A stretch of DNA of 64,000 nucleotides from Acidisoma cellulosilyticum (lineage in GTDB: Bacteria; Pseudomonadota; Alphaproteobacteria; Acetobacterales; Acetobacteraceae): contig NZ_JAESVA010000008.1 in the NCBI RefSeq assembly GCF_020621385.1, positions 62,001 through 126,000 of the forward strand, in the 5' to 3' direction. A program made the translations under genes and the position numbers. This document shows positions 54,376 to 62,731 of this stretch, piece by piece; position 1 is the stretch's first letter; every line of letters starts with the position of its first letter. The notes beneath the pieces are model-generated. The model was given only the letters and a program-made list of their open reading frames with translations, was not told the DNA's origin and did no database searches.

Positions 54376-57021
54376 GTGAGCATCGACAGTTTCGGCACGC
54401 TGTCGCCCTTCGCCAACGGCGACGGGCAGGCAAGGCTTTTCTCTCTGCCCAAGCTTGCCAAGGCTCTTGGCATCACGCTTGACCGCTTGCCTTATTGCCT
54501 GCGCGTCCTGCTGGAAAATCTCCTCCGGCATGAGGATGGCGATACGGTGCTTGCCGCCGATATCGAGGCCTTGGCCCGGTCGGCGCCGGGCAGCCGGCCA
54601 AGTCGGGAAGTCGGCTTCTTCCCGAGCCGGGTTTTGATGCCCGATTCCTCCGGTGTCCCTGCCATCTGCGACCTGGCCGGTATGCGCGATGAGGTGGCGG
54701 CCCAAGGCGGGGATCCGCGCCTGATCGACACGGTTATTCCTGTCGATGTCGTGATCGACCATTCGGTCATGGTCGATTTTGCCGGTGTGCCGGATGCCGT
54801 CACACGCAATATGGCACTGGAATTCCGCCGTGCCCGCGAGCGCTACGCCATGCTGCGCTGGTCCGAGACCGCGTTCGCGGGCCTGCGGATTGTGCCCCCC
54901 GGCAACGGCATTCTGCACCAGATCAATCTCGAATATCTCGCGACCGTCGTCTCGGTCGAGAGGCAGGGAACAAGCGTCCTGGCCATTCCCGACACGCTGG
55001 TGGGTACCGACAGCCACACGCCGATGATCAATGGGCTTGGGGTGCTGGGCTGGGGCGTGGGCGGCATCGAGGCAGCCTCCGCCATGCTCGGCCAACCGAT
55101 CTCGATGCTGATCCCCGCGGTCGTCGGCTGCCGGCTGACGGGTCATCTTCGTCCTGGCGTGACCGCGACGGACCTCGTTCTTCATCTGACCGCGGTGATG
55201 CGCGGCAGCGGGGTGACAGGCTGTTTCGTTGAGTTCTGCGGCGCGGGTCTGGACGGCCTGCCGGTCGCCGACCGCGCGACCATTGCCAATATGGCCGTCG
55301 AATGGGGTGCTACCTTGGGGTTTTTCCCGATCGATGGTCAGACCATCACCTATCTGGCCGGAACCGCCCGCGCGCCCGAGCAGGTGCAACGCGTCTCGGA
55401 TTATGCCCATGCCCAGCAGCTTTGGCGGGGCGGGGCGGAGCCCGCCTTCGACCGCATCCTGGAGGTTAATCTTGGGACCGTGCTGCGTTGCCTCGCCGGT
55501 CCCCGCCGACCTGACCAACGCGTGCGGCTGGCCGACGCAAGCCGCAGCTTCCTGGATCTCGCAGCTGCCCCGGCGGCCCAAGACCCGCACCCGGCCAACG
55601 GCGATATCGTGATCGCCGCGATCACCAGCTGCACCAATACCTCCAACCCTGCCGTCATGCTCGCGGCCGGGCTTCTGGCGCGTAACGCGACGGCGCTGGG
55701 GCTGCGGCCGAGGCGCTGGGTCAAGACCTCGCTCTCCCCCGGCTCCCGGCGGGTGAGCGAGTATCTGGAGGCGACCGGCCTGCAGGCTTCGCTCGATGCG
55801 CTGGGCTTTCAGCCGGTCGGTTACGGCTGCATGACCTGCATGGGCAATTCCGGCCCGCTGGCGCCAGAGGTGGAGGACGCGATCCATGGCCGTGCGGTGA
55901 CGGCTGTCGCTGTGCTGTCCGGCAACCGCAATTTCGAGGGAAGAGTACATCCTTTGGTGCGCGCGAGCTACCTCGCGTCACCACCGCTCGTGATCGCCTA
56001 TGCGATCGCGGGCAGCATTCTGATTGACCTGGAAACCGAGCCGCTGGGGCAAAGTACGACCGGTCAAACGGTCTATCTGCGCGACATCTGGCCGTCGGAT
56101 GCCGAAATCGCGGCATTGACCGAGGCCGCCGTCACCCGCGCGCTATTTGCCGAGGGTTACCGCGACCTTTTTCACGGCCCCGCGCTGTGGCGGGACCTGC
56201 ACGGCCCGGCAACGCCGCTTTTCCCTTGGGATGCCGCCAGCACCTATCTGCGCCGCCCGCCCTATACGGCGATCCGGCCGGCGCTTGGGGCATTACCGCA
56301 TATTCGCGGGGCCCGACCGATCGCGATTCTTGGCGATGATATCACGACTGATCACATCGCCCCGGTGGGCGCCGTTCCGGCCGACAGTGCGGTGGCAGCC
56401 TATCTGCAGGCAAGCCATGTGGCGCCGGACGCTTTCGACTCTCTGGCCTCACGCCGCGCCAATGCCGAGATCGTCGCCCGCACCGCTTTCAGCAATATTC
56501 GGCTGCGCAACCTGATGGCGGAGGGGAGCGAGGGCAGCGTCACCACACACCAGCCTTCGGGGGAGCTTATGCGCTTGTTCGAGGCATCCGAGCGCTATCG
56601 CAGCGAAGGGACGCCGCTGATTATCGTTGCCGGCGCAAATTACGGTATGGGATCCTCCCGCGACACGGCCGCCAAGGCGGTGCAGTTGATCGGCGTGCGG
56701 GCCGTGCTGGCGGAAAGCTTCGAACGCATTCATCGCTCCAACCTTGTCGGCATGGGTGTGATGCCGCTGCAATTCCAGGCCGGCACGACCCGCGCCGGCC
56801 TGGCGCTGGACGGCGACGAGACGTTCGATATCCTCGGCCTGTCCGCAGCCGAACCACTGGGCGAGGTTTGCTGCCTCATCCATCGCAGTTCTGGTCGAAC
56901 CGACGCCCACAGGCTGCATCTTCGTATTGATACAAGCAGGGAAATGGCCTGGTGCAAGGCCGGCGGCATTCTGCCTTTTGTCGGCGGAAGCCTGGCCCGC
57001 GCGCCTACGATCACCGCCTGA
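54376..57021 (+). CDS. Aconitase-family hydratase (AcnA type)
   Basis: 881 residues, the AcnA/IRP length. The iron-sulfur cysteines are in AAITSCTNTSNP and GYGCMTCMGNSGPL; the DSHTPMINGLGVLGWGVGGI block and the swivel-domain GANYGMGSSRDTAAKAVQ are complete. The start is GTG at 54376 with AGGGGGA 5 nt upstream; the long upstream frame overlaps the MFS gene. In this setting, followed by a PrpB-like lyase, it may dehydrate or hydrate citrate, methylcitrate, dimethylmalate or a related acid, rather than serve the TCA cycle. TTC replaced by MTC in the Cys block is a small deviation. Confidence 0.9.
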   Translation: MSIDSFGTLSPFANGDGQARLFSLPKLAKALGITLDRLPYCLRVLLENLLRHEDGDTVLAADIEALARSAPGSRPSREVGFFPSRVLMPDSSGVPAICDLAGMRDEVAAQGGDPRLIDTVIPVDVVIDHSVMVDFAGVPDAVTRNMALEFRRARERYAMLRWSETAFAGLRIVPPGNGILHQINLEYLATVVSVERQGTSVLAIPDTLVGTDSHTPMINGLGVLGWGVGGIEAASAMLGQPISMLIPAVVGCRLTGHLRPGVTATDLVLHLTAVMRGSGVTGCFVEFCGAGLDGLPVADRATIANMAVEWGATLGFFPIDGQTITYLAGTARAPEQVQRVSDYAHAQQLWRGGAEPAFDRILEVNLGTVLRCLAGPRRPDQRVRLADASRSFLDLAAAPAAQDPHPANGDIVIAAITSCTNTSNPAVMLAAGLLARNATALGLRPRRWVKTSLSPGSRRVSEYLEATGLQASLDALGFQPVGYGCMTCMGNSGPLAPEVEDAIHGRAVTAVAVLSGNRNFEGRVHPLVRASYLASPPLVIAYAIAGSILIDLETEPLGQSTTGQTVYLRDIWPSDAEIAALTEAAVTRALFAEGYRDLFHGPALWRDLHGPATPLFPWDAASTYLRRPPYTAIRPALGALPHIRGARPIAILGDDITTDHIAPVGAVPADSAVAAYLQASHVAPDAFDSLASRRANAEIVARTAFSNIRLRNLMAEGSEGSVTTHQPSGELMRLFEASERYRSEGTPLIIVAGANYGMGSSRDTAAKAVQLIGVRAVLAESFERIHRSNLVGMGVMPLQFQAGTTRAGLALDGDETFDILGLSAAEPLGEVCCLIHRSSGRTDAHRLHLRIDTSREMAWCKAGGILPFVGGSLARAPTITA

Positions 57022-57038
57022 TTATATAAGGAGGATTT

Positions 57039-57893
57039 ATGACCAAGACCCTGAACGACCTTCTCCAGCCCGGCGCTGCGGTCCTGATGCCGGGTGCGGC
57101 CAATGCGCTGACGGCCCGAATCATTGAGGATGCCGGGTTCGAGGCGCTGATCGTGACCGGTGCCGGTATCGCCAATACCTATCTCGGCATGCCCGATATC
57201 GGCCTGACCACCGTGACGGAGGTCGCGGATCATGTCGCCCGCATCCGCGACGCGTGCAGCCTGCCCATGATCGCCGACGGCGACACAGGCTTCGGCAATC
57301 CGATCAATATGCAGCGCACTATCCGCCTGTTCGAACGCGCTGGGGCCAATGCCATTCAAATGGAAGACCAGACTTTCCCGAAGAAATGCGGCCATTTCGA
57401 GGGCAAGCACGTGATCCCCGCGCGCGAGATGGTGCAGAAGATCCAAGCCGCCGCGGACGCCCGCCGCGACGCCAATTTTCTGCTGCTGGCGCGTACGGAT
57501 GCTTATGCCATCGAGGGCCTGTCGGCGGCGATCGATCGGGTCATGCTGTACCAGGAGGCGGGGGCGGATCTTCTGTTCGTCGAGGCGCCGAAGACCGCGG
57601 AGGAGTTGCGGCAGATTCCCCGCCAGGCCCCTGGCCGTCATATCTGCAACATCGTCTTCGGCGGCAAGACCGAACCTGTGCCGCAGCAGGATCTGGCGGC
57701 GATGGGTTTCGCCGGCGTTCTATACGCCAATGCCGCGTTGCAGGCCGGCATGCTCGCCATGACGACCGTGCTGCAATACCTGCGCGCGCATGGATCGCTG
57801 GCCGGTCACGAGGATGCGGTGATGCCCTTCGCGCAACGGCAACAGGTCTTGCGGCTTGCGGAGATGACCGAGCTTGAGCGCCGGTATTCTTAA
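57039..57893 (+). CDS. Isocitrate lyase/PEP mutase superfamily lyase (PrpB/dimethylmalate lyase-like)
   Basis: 284-residue TIM-barrel lyase. The catalytic loop is KKCGHFEGKHVIP with the conserved Cys, the metal site is ADGDTGFGNP, and Glu lies in QMEDQTFP. Length and motifs match methylisocitrate lyase and 2,3-dimethylmalate lyase, which split a C-C bond to pyruvate plus succinate or propionate; oxaloacetate decarboxylase and carboxyphosphonate mutase are also relatives. It starts 17 nt after the aconitase stop with GGAGG upstream. The aconitase-lyase pair is the strongest pathway clue in this operon. Confidence 0.9.
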   Translation: MTKTLNDLLQPGAAVLMPGAANALTARIIEDAGFEALIVTGAGIANTYLGMPDIGLTTVTEVADHVARIRDACSLPMIADGDTGFGNPINMQRTIRLFERAGANAIQMEDQTFPKKCGHFEGKHVIPAREMVQKIQAAADARRDANFLLLARTDAYAIEGLSAAIDRVMLYQEAGADLLFVEAPKTAEELRQIPRQAPGRHICNIVFGGKTEPVPQQDLAAMGFAGVLYANAALQAGMLAMTTVLQYLRAHGSLAGHEDAVMPFAQRQQVLRLAEMTELERRYS

Positions 57894-57925
57894 CGGTCCT
57901 GTGTTTGATGAAGGAGGGAGATCGG

Positions 57926-58735
57926 ATGGCTATGAAGATATGGCATCATAGTTTTACCGAGTTAGCGCAGCTTCCGGCCTATGCGGAAGGTCTTGACGCG
58001 CATTTTCGCAAGATCGCGCGCCCGGATACGCAGATCGTGCTGCACGGCATGCGTCCGGGGACCTATCAAACCAACTACCCGGGCAAGGATATACAATTCG
58101 CGTATTTCCAGACCCTTCACAGCCAGCAATTCATCCTCGGCGCGATCGAGGCCGAGCAGCAGGGATTTGACGCCTTCGCCATGATGACCTTGCCGGAACC
58201 GTCGATCGAGGCGATCCGAGCCATCGTCGATATTCCTGTGGTGGGCTATGGGGAGAGTGCGATGCTCGTCAGCGGGTTGGTCGGCCAGCGCTGCGGGGTA
58301 TTGATGTTCATCCGCGAAATGGCGCCGGCCATCGAACGCAATGCCAGACGCATCGGCATCAGCGATCGGTTCGTGGGCGCCTTTGACGTCGGCTTTACCT
58401 TCAACGATGTACTCGCGGCCTATGACGATACGGGCAAGCTGCTCGATCAATTCCAGGTCGCCGCGCGCAAGTTGATCGCTCTCGGCGCCGACGCGATCAT
58501 TCCGGGCGAGGCCCCACTTTGCCTGTTGCTGGCCCGGCACGGCATTTCCAGAATAGACGATGTGCCGGTGATCGATGCGCTGGGCGCCACAATCAAACTT
58601 GCGGAACTGTCCGTCGATCTGCGACGGCTGACAGGACTGGCGCCTGCCAACCGTGATTATTTCAGCAGGAAACCGCCCAGAGAACGTCTTCTGGAATTGT
58701 TGAACCTTTACGGATTGCACGGGCAACCAAAATAG
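57926..58735 (+). CDS. Aspartate/glutamate/hydantoin racemase-fold protein lacking both catalytic Cys
   Basis: 269 residues with the Asp/Glu racemase fold: IPVVGYGESAMLVSGLVGQR is the usual mid-domain segment. The first catalytic Cys position (ACFxDPG in hydantoin racemase) is Thr in AMMTLPEPSIE, and the second (VLGCA) is Glu in IIPGEAPLC. Without the Cys pair, racemisation by the usual two-base mechanism is unlikely; a decarboxylase, isomerase or lyase role is possible (arylmalonate decarboxylase and maleate isomerase share the fold). AAGGAGG precedes the ATG at 57926. It is the last operon gene. IS5 debris begins right after the stop. Confidence 0.8.
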   Translation: MAMKIWHHSFTELAQLPAYAEGLDAHFRKIARPDTQIVLHGMRPGTYQTNYPGKDIQFAYFQTLHSQQFILGAIEAEQQGFDAFAMMTLPEPSIEAIRAIVDIPVVGYGESAMLVSGLVGQRCGVLMFIREMAPAIERNARRIGISDRFVGAFDVGFTFNDVLAAYDDTGKLLDQFQVAARKLIALGADAIIPGEAPLCLLLARHGISRIDDVPVIDALGATIKLAELSVDLRRLTGLAPANRDYFSRKPPRERLLELLNLYGLHGQPK

Positions 58736-58749
58736 TGACGGCTCGGCTA

Positions 58750-58860
58750 TGATTGATCTGTTTGAGCCGACTGAACATGCGCTCGACGCGGTTGCGATCC
58801 CGATAAGCGACGAAATCGCAGGCGATGTGCTACTTCCGATTTGCCCTCAGCGGGATTATC
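58750..58860 (-). pseudogene. IS5-family transposase C-terminal fragment
   Basis: Minus-strand reading CDFVAYRDRNRVERMFSRLK QINHSRA matches the C-terminal signature of IS5-type transposases (DFxxYRxRNxVERFFxRLKQ in relatives), including the catalytic Glu in RVERMF. Both sides are lost. It lies a few bases after the racemase-fold gene. Confidence 0.7.
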
Positions 58861-58998
58861 GGAAGGATGCCTTTGAGCAAAAGGGATAAACGCACATCGT
58901 CGCTAGATCGTTTTCGGTTGGTTCTGAATCGGATTTTTGATTCCCCGGCGCGGGGTTGATGTAATTCAAGATGCTGACTGAAGGGAGGTCAGCATCGA

Positions 58999-59034
58999 AT
59001 GGCCCGAGCCTTATCCAATGATTTGCGAGAGCCA
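58999..59034 (+). pseudogene. IS630-like transposase N-terminal scrap
   Basis: MARALSNDLRE after GGGAGG resembles the first residues of IS630-type transposases (MARALSxDLRERV). The reading then departs and stops after a further dozen codons. Too short for certainty. Confidence 0.35.
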
Positions 59035-59039
59035 AGATC

Positions 59040-59350
59040 GTATGATGCAAAGGTGTGTGTGCAAGCATGACAAACGCCATGCACGTCTAAATGGAGAGTG
59101 ATGCTTGGTCAAAGAACGTTAGTGGTCTTTTGGCTAATGGCTGGCGTCATGCGCCTATTGAACTAGGCCCCTGTCTAACCAAATTTTTGCTGGTTTAATT
59201 AAACCCAGTAATTCCGCCAGCTCGCTGGTGCCGGCAATCACACCTCGCCCTTCATTTGATGAGGTTGTTCCGTCCTATGAAAACATGGGTGACAACTAGC
59301 TTGGTTGTGACTTGCGCTGGACGATTTTCGGGCGCTCCGCATGGTTACAT
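59040..59350. other. Spacer without recognised gene
   Basis: About 310 bp between IS scraps and the TetR gene. Lower G+C than the surroundings, no ORF with family resemblance and no clear dyad. Probably further decayed insertion-sequence DNA. Confidence 0.45.
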
Positions 59351-59929
59351 TCACTTCGGCATCAGTCCAGCTTCTCGGAAGCTATTAATCAGCGCATCGA
59401 ATAGACTCAGGTCTGCACGGCTTCGGGCAATGAGCTGTGCACCAGCTACCGCGGCAAAGATCGCGCGGGCTCTTGTTTGACATTTAGCTTTGGGGATAAG
59501 GGCGGCAGCTAGCATCGTTGAGAGCCAAGCAACGTTGATGTCTGCGAAGGCTTGGACCTCAGTCTTCACAGCATCGGGGAGATCATCATATTCAGCCGCC
59601 ATGAAGCTGCAAAGACACATTCTATTCTCCTCTTCCAAGGATCGTCGAAAAAGTCCTGGATAGGCGTTGAGCGCCTTAATGGGATCGCCGATCTGCGTCG
59701 TAAGGGCCTCGAGATTCTTTGCAGTGTCCTCCCAATAGCGCTTAGCAACCGCAGCGCCCAACTCGGCCTTGCCGGGAAAATGGTAATAGATGCTCGCGGC
59801 CTTGATCCCAACGTCCGACGCGATATCACGGAGGTTCAGGCCGCCGTACCCGTGCGCCTGCGCCTTCCGTCGCGCGGCCTCAAGGATAGCTTCTCTCGCA
59901 TTCTCACTCATCGAGCCATTCCATTTCAT
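59351..59929 (-). CDS. TetR-family transcriptional regulator
   Basis: 192 residues. The HTH is in GGLNLRDIASDVGIKAASIY YHFPGKAEL, and the C-terminal ligand domain has RMCLCSFMAAEYDDLPDAVK. Start 59929 or an in-frame ATG at 59911. It is divergent from the amidase (84 bp spacer) and is flanked by two matching sites at 59933 and 59990, so autoregulation and control of the amidase-dehalogenase pair are likely. Confidence 0.9.
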   Translation of the reverse strand: MKWNGSMSENAREAILEAARRKAQAHGYGGLNLRDIASDVGIKAASIYYHFPGKAELGAAVAKRYWEDTAKNLEALTTQIGDPIKALNAYPGLFRRSLEEENRMCLCSFMAAEYDDLPDAVKTEVQAFADINVAWLSTMLAAALIPKAKCQTRARAIFAAVAGAQLIARSRADLSLFDALINSFREAGLMPK

Positions 59930-59932
59930 CTA

Positions 59933-60005
59933 CCAATTGTTAGATAGGGTATTGACGGCCTAAAAGAAAGGTCCTAGTCCTCAAACCTGCCAAACGTTAG
60001 GTAGG
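59933..60005. promoter_or_regulatory. Paired operator sites for the TetR regulator
   Basis: CCAATTGTTAGATAGG (59933-59948) and CCAAACGTTAGGTAGG (59990-60005) agree at 13 of 16 positions in the same orientation. One lies 3 bp upstream of the TetR start, and the other covers the amidase ribosome-binding region (AGGA at 60003) 8 bp before its ATG. This placement would shut both genes when occupied. Confidence 0.6.
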
Positions 60006-60013
60006 ATAAATCA

Positions 60014-61414
60014 ATGACTGGAAATATTACACGTCTGGACGCGAGCCGCCTCGCTCAACTCATTGCGAGCCGCGAGCTTTCTCCCGTCGAGGTGGTGCAG
60101 GCTCACATCGACCGCATCGCCGAGGTCGACTCTAAAGTGAACGCCATTGTGACGCTTGCTGATGGCGCGATGAATGCCGCTAAGAAAGCCGAGGCCGCGC
60201 TGATGTCCGGCGAAAAGCTCGGGCCGCTTCACGGTGTTCCCTTTACGGTCAAGGATAGTATCGACACGGCAGGCGTCCTCACGCAACGCGGCTCACCGAT
60301 CTTCAAGGGGCGTATTCCCGATACCGACGCCACCGCCGTGGCCCGGATCAAGGCTGCCGGCGGCATCCTCATCGCAAAGACGAATTTGCCGGAGTTCGCA
60401 TACTCGGTTGAGACTGACAATCTGCTGACCGGCCGAACGAACAACCCTTGGAACCTTGACTATACCCCGGGCGGCTCCAGCGGAGGTGAGTCGGCCGCGA
60501 TTGCTGCCGGGATGTCCCCGCTCGGCCTGGGCAGTGACGTCGCAATCTCGACCCGGGGTCCTGCAGCGCACACCGGCATCGTCGGCCTCAAGGCTACCCA
60601 CGGTCGCGTGCCGGCGTCTGGACACTGGCCGCGGGTTCCGCGCCGTTTTTGGCACATTGGCCCGATGGCGCGCAGCGTTCGCGATGTGGCGCTTGCCTAT
60701 TCTCTGCTCGCCGGTCCCGACGGTGCCGACGGATTTTCCACCATCGCCCCGAGCGTTGATACCGGCACGGGTACTTCAAACCGTCCGCTGCGCGTCGGTT
60801 GGCTGACAGACTTCTTTGGGCCGCTCGATCCCGAAGTGGCGAAGACGGTGAAGGAAGCGGCTAAGGCATTGAGCGTCGCGGGCTGTCAGGTCGAAGAGGT
60901 TAGTCTGCCGATTCTGAAGGAAACCGATGGCGTCACCATCTTCTGGAAGCTTCAGCAGATGGAAACCCGTTCGGTGTTCGAAAAGGTTACCGCCGGTCAC
61001 GAGGATCAAGTCTTTAATCATGTGAAGGCAATCTTCGGCACGCCTGACACTTCGATTGAAGATTTTGTCGCTGGCGAGCAGATCATGGAGCGGCTTCGCG
61101 ACACCTTCGCCGAGTATTTTCAGCGCTATGACGTGCTGCTGTGCCCAGTGACGCCTTTCCCGGCGACAAAGCATGGGCTCGATGATGTTGTGATAGACGG
61201 CCAGGCGTTCTCGCCGTTCCAGGTCATGAACGCGACCGCGATCTTCAGCCTCACGGGCAATCCAGCAATGACGTTGCGGTTCGGGACAAGTCGGGATGGT
61301 CTCCCGATCGGCGTCCAGATCGTTTCGTCGTGGTTCGCAGAGTCGACGATGTTCGCTGCCGCGTTACGCCTTGAAGAAGTAAGCCCAGTCCGCGACCTTC
61401 ATCCGGCAATCTGA
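60014..61414 (+). CDS. Amidase (amidase signature family) with variant nucleophile loop
   Basis: 466 residues. The Lys is in PFTVKDSIDTAGV and the cis-Ser in TPGGSSGGESAAI. The nucleophile loop reads LGSDVAISTRGPAAHTG, where relatives have GSDxGGSxRxPA: the two glycines preceding the Ser are Ala-Ile, and the Arg is displaced. The Ser itself is kept. It precedes an exported haloacid dehalogenase by 52 nt, suggesting stepwise attack on a haloamide. The TetR site overlaps its ribosome-binding region. Confidence 0.88.
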   Translation: MTGNITRLDASRLAQLIASRELSPVEVVQAHIDRIAEVDSKVNAIVTLADGAMNAAKKAEAALMSGEKLGPLHGVPFTVKDSIDTAGVLTQRGSPIFKGRIPDTDATAVARIKAAGGILIAKTNLPEFAYSVETDNLLTGRTNNPWNLDYTPGGSSGGESAAIAAGMSPLGLGSDVAISTRGPAAHTGIVGLKATHGRVPASGHWPRVPRRFWHIGPMARSVRDVALAYSLLAGPDGADGFSTIAPSVDTGTGTSNRPLRVGWLTDFFGPLDPEVAKTVKEAAKALSVAGCQVEEVSLPILKETDGVTIFWKLQQMETRSVFEKVTAGHEDQVFNHVKAIFGTPDTSIEDFVAGEQIMERLRDTFAEYFQRYDVLLCPVTPFPATKHGLDDVVIDGQAFSPFQVMNATAIFSLTGNPAMTLRFGTSRDGLPIGVQIVSSWFAESTMFAAALRLEEVSPVRDLHPAI

Positions 61415-61466
61415 GGTCAAGGGGCGGGAGCGAGTCTCCTGCCCTCACTACCAGGAGTATCGCAAC

Positions 61467-62318
61467 ATGAATGAGAAGTACGAAGACATCAAAGTTAATT
61501 CGATTGGCCGAAGAATTATCCTCGGCTTCGCCGCAGCAGCGGCTGCGTTGCCCATCGCCGTCCAGATGAACGTCGCACATGGAGCAGTGGAGATCCCAGC
61601 GGCCTTGCGCGGGATCAAGGCGATGACTTTTGATATTCAGGGAACCCTGTTCGACTATTATACGCCGTTCATCGGCATCAGCGCCGATGTGGGTTCCCGC
61701 ACGGCAATCCACCAAAACTGGCCGGGCTTCTTGGCTGAATGGAATGCGGGCGCAGGATCTATTATCCAGGAAGTCATCACAAAAAAACGCTCATGGATTC
61801 CGCCCGGTCAGGTATTTCGCAAATCGCTCGACAATCTCATTACGGCTCGCGGGTTAGCTGCCAAATTCGATGAGGCAGACCGCGTCGAGCTGATGACAGT
61901 CTGGAGCCGAATGGTGCCGTGGCATGACAGCGTTACAGGTATCAAAAGCCTCCAGCAGAAAGTAACAGTTGCGACGCTTTCTAATGCGGGCATGGCCGCA
62001 GTAATCGGGCTTGTTAAGCATGCTGGGCTGGCTTTTGATGCGGTCTTAAGTGGGGAGTTGGTTCACTCCTATAAGCCCTCACCCGACGTATACCGCTCCG
62101 CATCGACCTATCTCGGATTTCCACCAAGCGAGATCATGATGGTCGCGGCCCACAAATTTGATCTAAAAGCCGCTAAGGCTAATGGTTTCAGGACGGCTTA
62201 CATCCCAAGACCTTTTGAGATTGGACCAGCAACCAAAGTTGATCATTCTCCCGAACCCTACATCGATATTATTGCAAGGGATCTCGTCGCGCTATCGGCG
62301 AATATTGAGCCGGCCTGA
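61467..62318 (+). CDS. Type II haloacid dehalogenase with N-terminal Tat-like signal
   Basis: 283 residues. Residues 1-40 contain GRRIILGFAAAAAALPIAVQ, a twin-arginine-type export signal, unusual for a family that is normally cytoplasmic. The core begins AMTFDIQGTLFDYYTPF with the nucleophile Asp, followed by TVATLSNAG (Ser), SYKPSPDVYRSA (Lys, Tyr) and VAAHKFDLKAAKANGF (Asp). L-2-haloacid dehalogenases hydrolyse the carbon-halogen bond of short 2-haloacids with inversion. The usual SSN before the final Asp is AAH here, seen also in other relatives. Another HAD activity cannot be excluded. Confidence 0.85.
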   Translation: MNEKYEDIKVNSIGRRIILGFAAAAAALPIAVQMNVAHGAVEIPAALRGIKAMTFDIQGTLFDYYTPFIGISADVGSRTAIHQNWPGFLAEWNAGAGSIIQEVITKKRSWIPPGQVFRKSLDNLITARGLAAKFDEADRVELMTVWSRMVPWHDSVTGIKSLQQKVTVATLSNAGMAAVIGLVKHAGLAFDAVLSGELVHSYKPSPDVYRSASTYLGFPPSEIMMVAAHKFDLKAAKANGFRTAYIPRPFEIGPATKVDHSPEPYIDIIARDLVALSANIEPA

Positions 62319-62413
62319 AATCAGCCCGCTCTGTGCCCCCTCCGAAGTTATTGCGCTATCGACTATGATCCTCCGGGCGTCTTCGGCGCGTGGCCGACGA
62401 CGATTGCACCGGC

Positions 62414-62719
62414 ATGGTACTCGATGGGCAACTCCAATTCGGACATGCCAGCGCAGGCCAGGTGCGGGGTTTTATAAGCAGACATCACGCCCATTGCGGC
62501 ATCCCCACGGCTTGGCGATTCCATAGCGCCGTTTTCAACGGCGGCACGCTGATGGGCCTCGCGATCGTCGGCAACCCAGTTGCCCTTGCCCTGTCAGGCA
62601 GATGCATCCTGGAGGTGAACCGACTTTGCATTTATGGGATAGAACGTTACGGTGTATTATTAGAGGCGATCGGTCAGTCTTTGCCTGGAGAACTTAGAAA
62701 ACACAAACGGAGCTACTGA
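62414..62719 (+). pseudogene. Mom/XF1762-like DNA-modification protein, 3'-truncated
   Basis: 101 codons. LDGQLQFGHASAGQVRGFIS, RHHAHCGIPTAWRFHSAVFN, MGLAIVGNPVAL and LEVNRLCIYG match the N-terminal half of the GNAT-like XF1762/Mom family found on phages and genomic islands (VxxxHRHxxPxxxxxFxxg; VGvAivGrPvaRxLd; leVtRLCtdG). After NRLCI the frame diverges and stops; the remaining half with the acyl-transfer core is lost. The ATG at 62414 is chosen. It lies between the dehalogenase and an AraC gene. Confidence 0.6.
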
Positions 62720-62731
62720 AGGGACCGCAGA

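Noticed and set aside
54217-55950. 577-codon minus-strand ORF opposite the aconitase gene
   Set aside because: His/Arg/Gly-rich translation without domains, lying fully antisense to a gene with complete motifs; a by-product of high G+C codon use.
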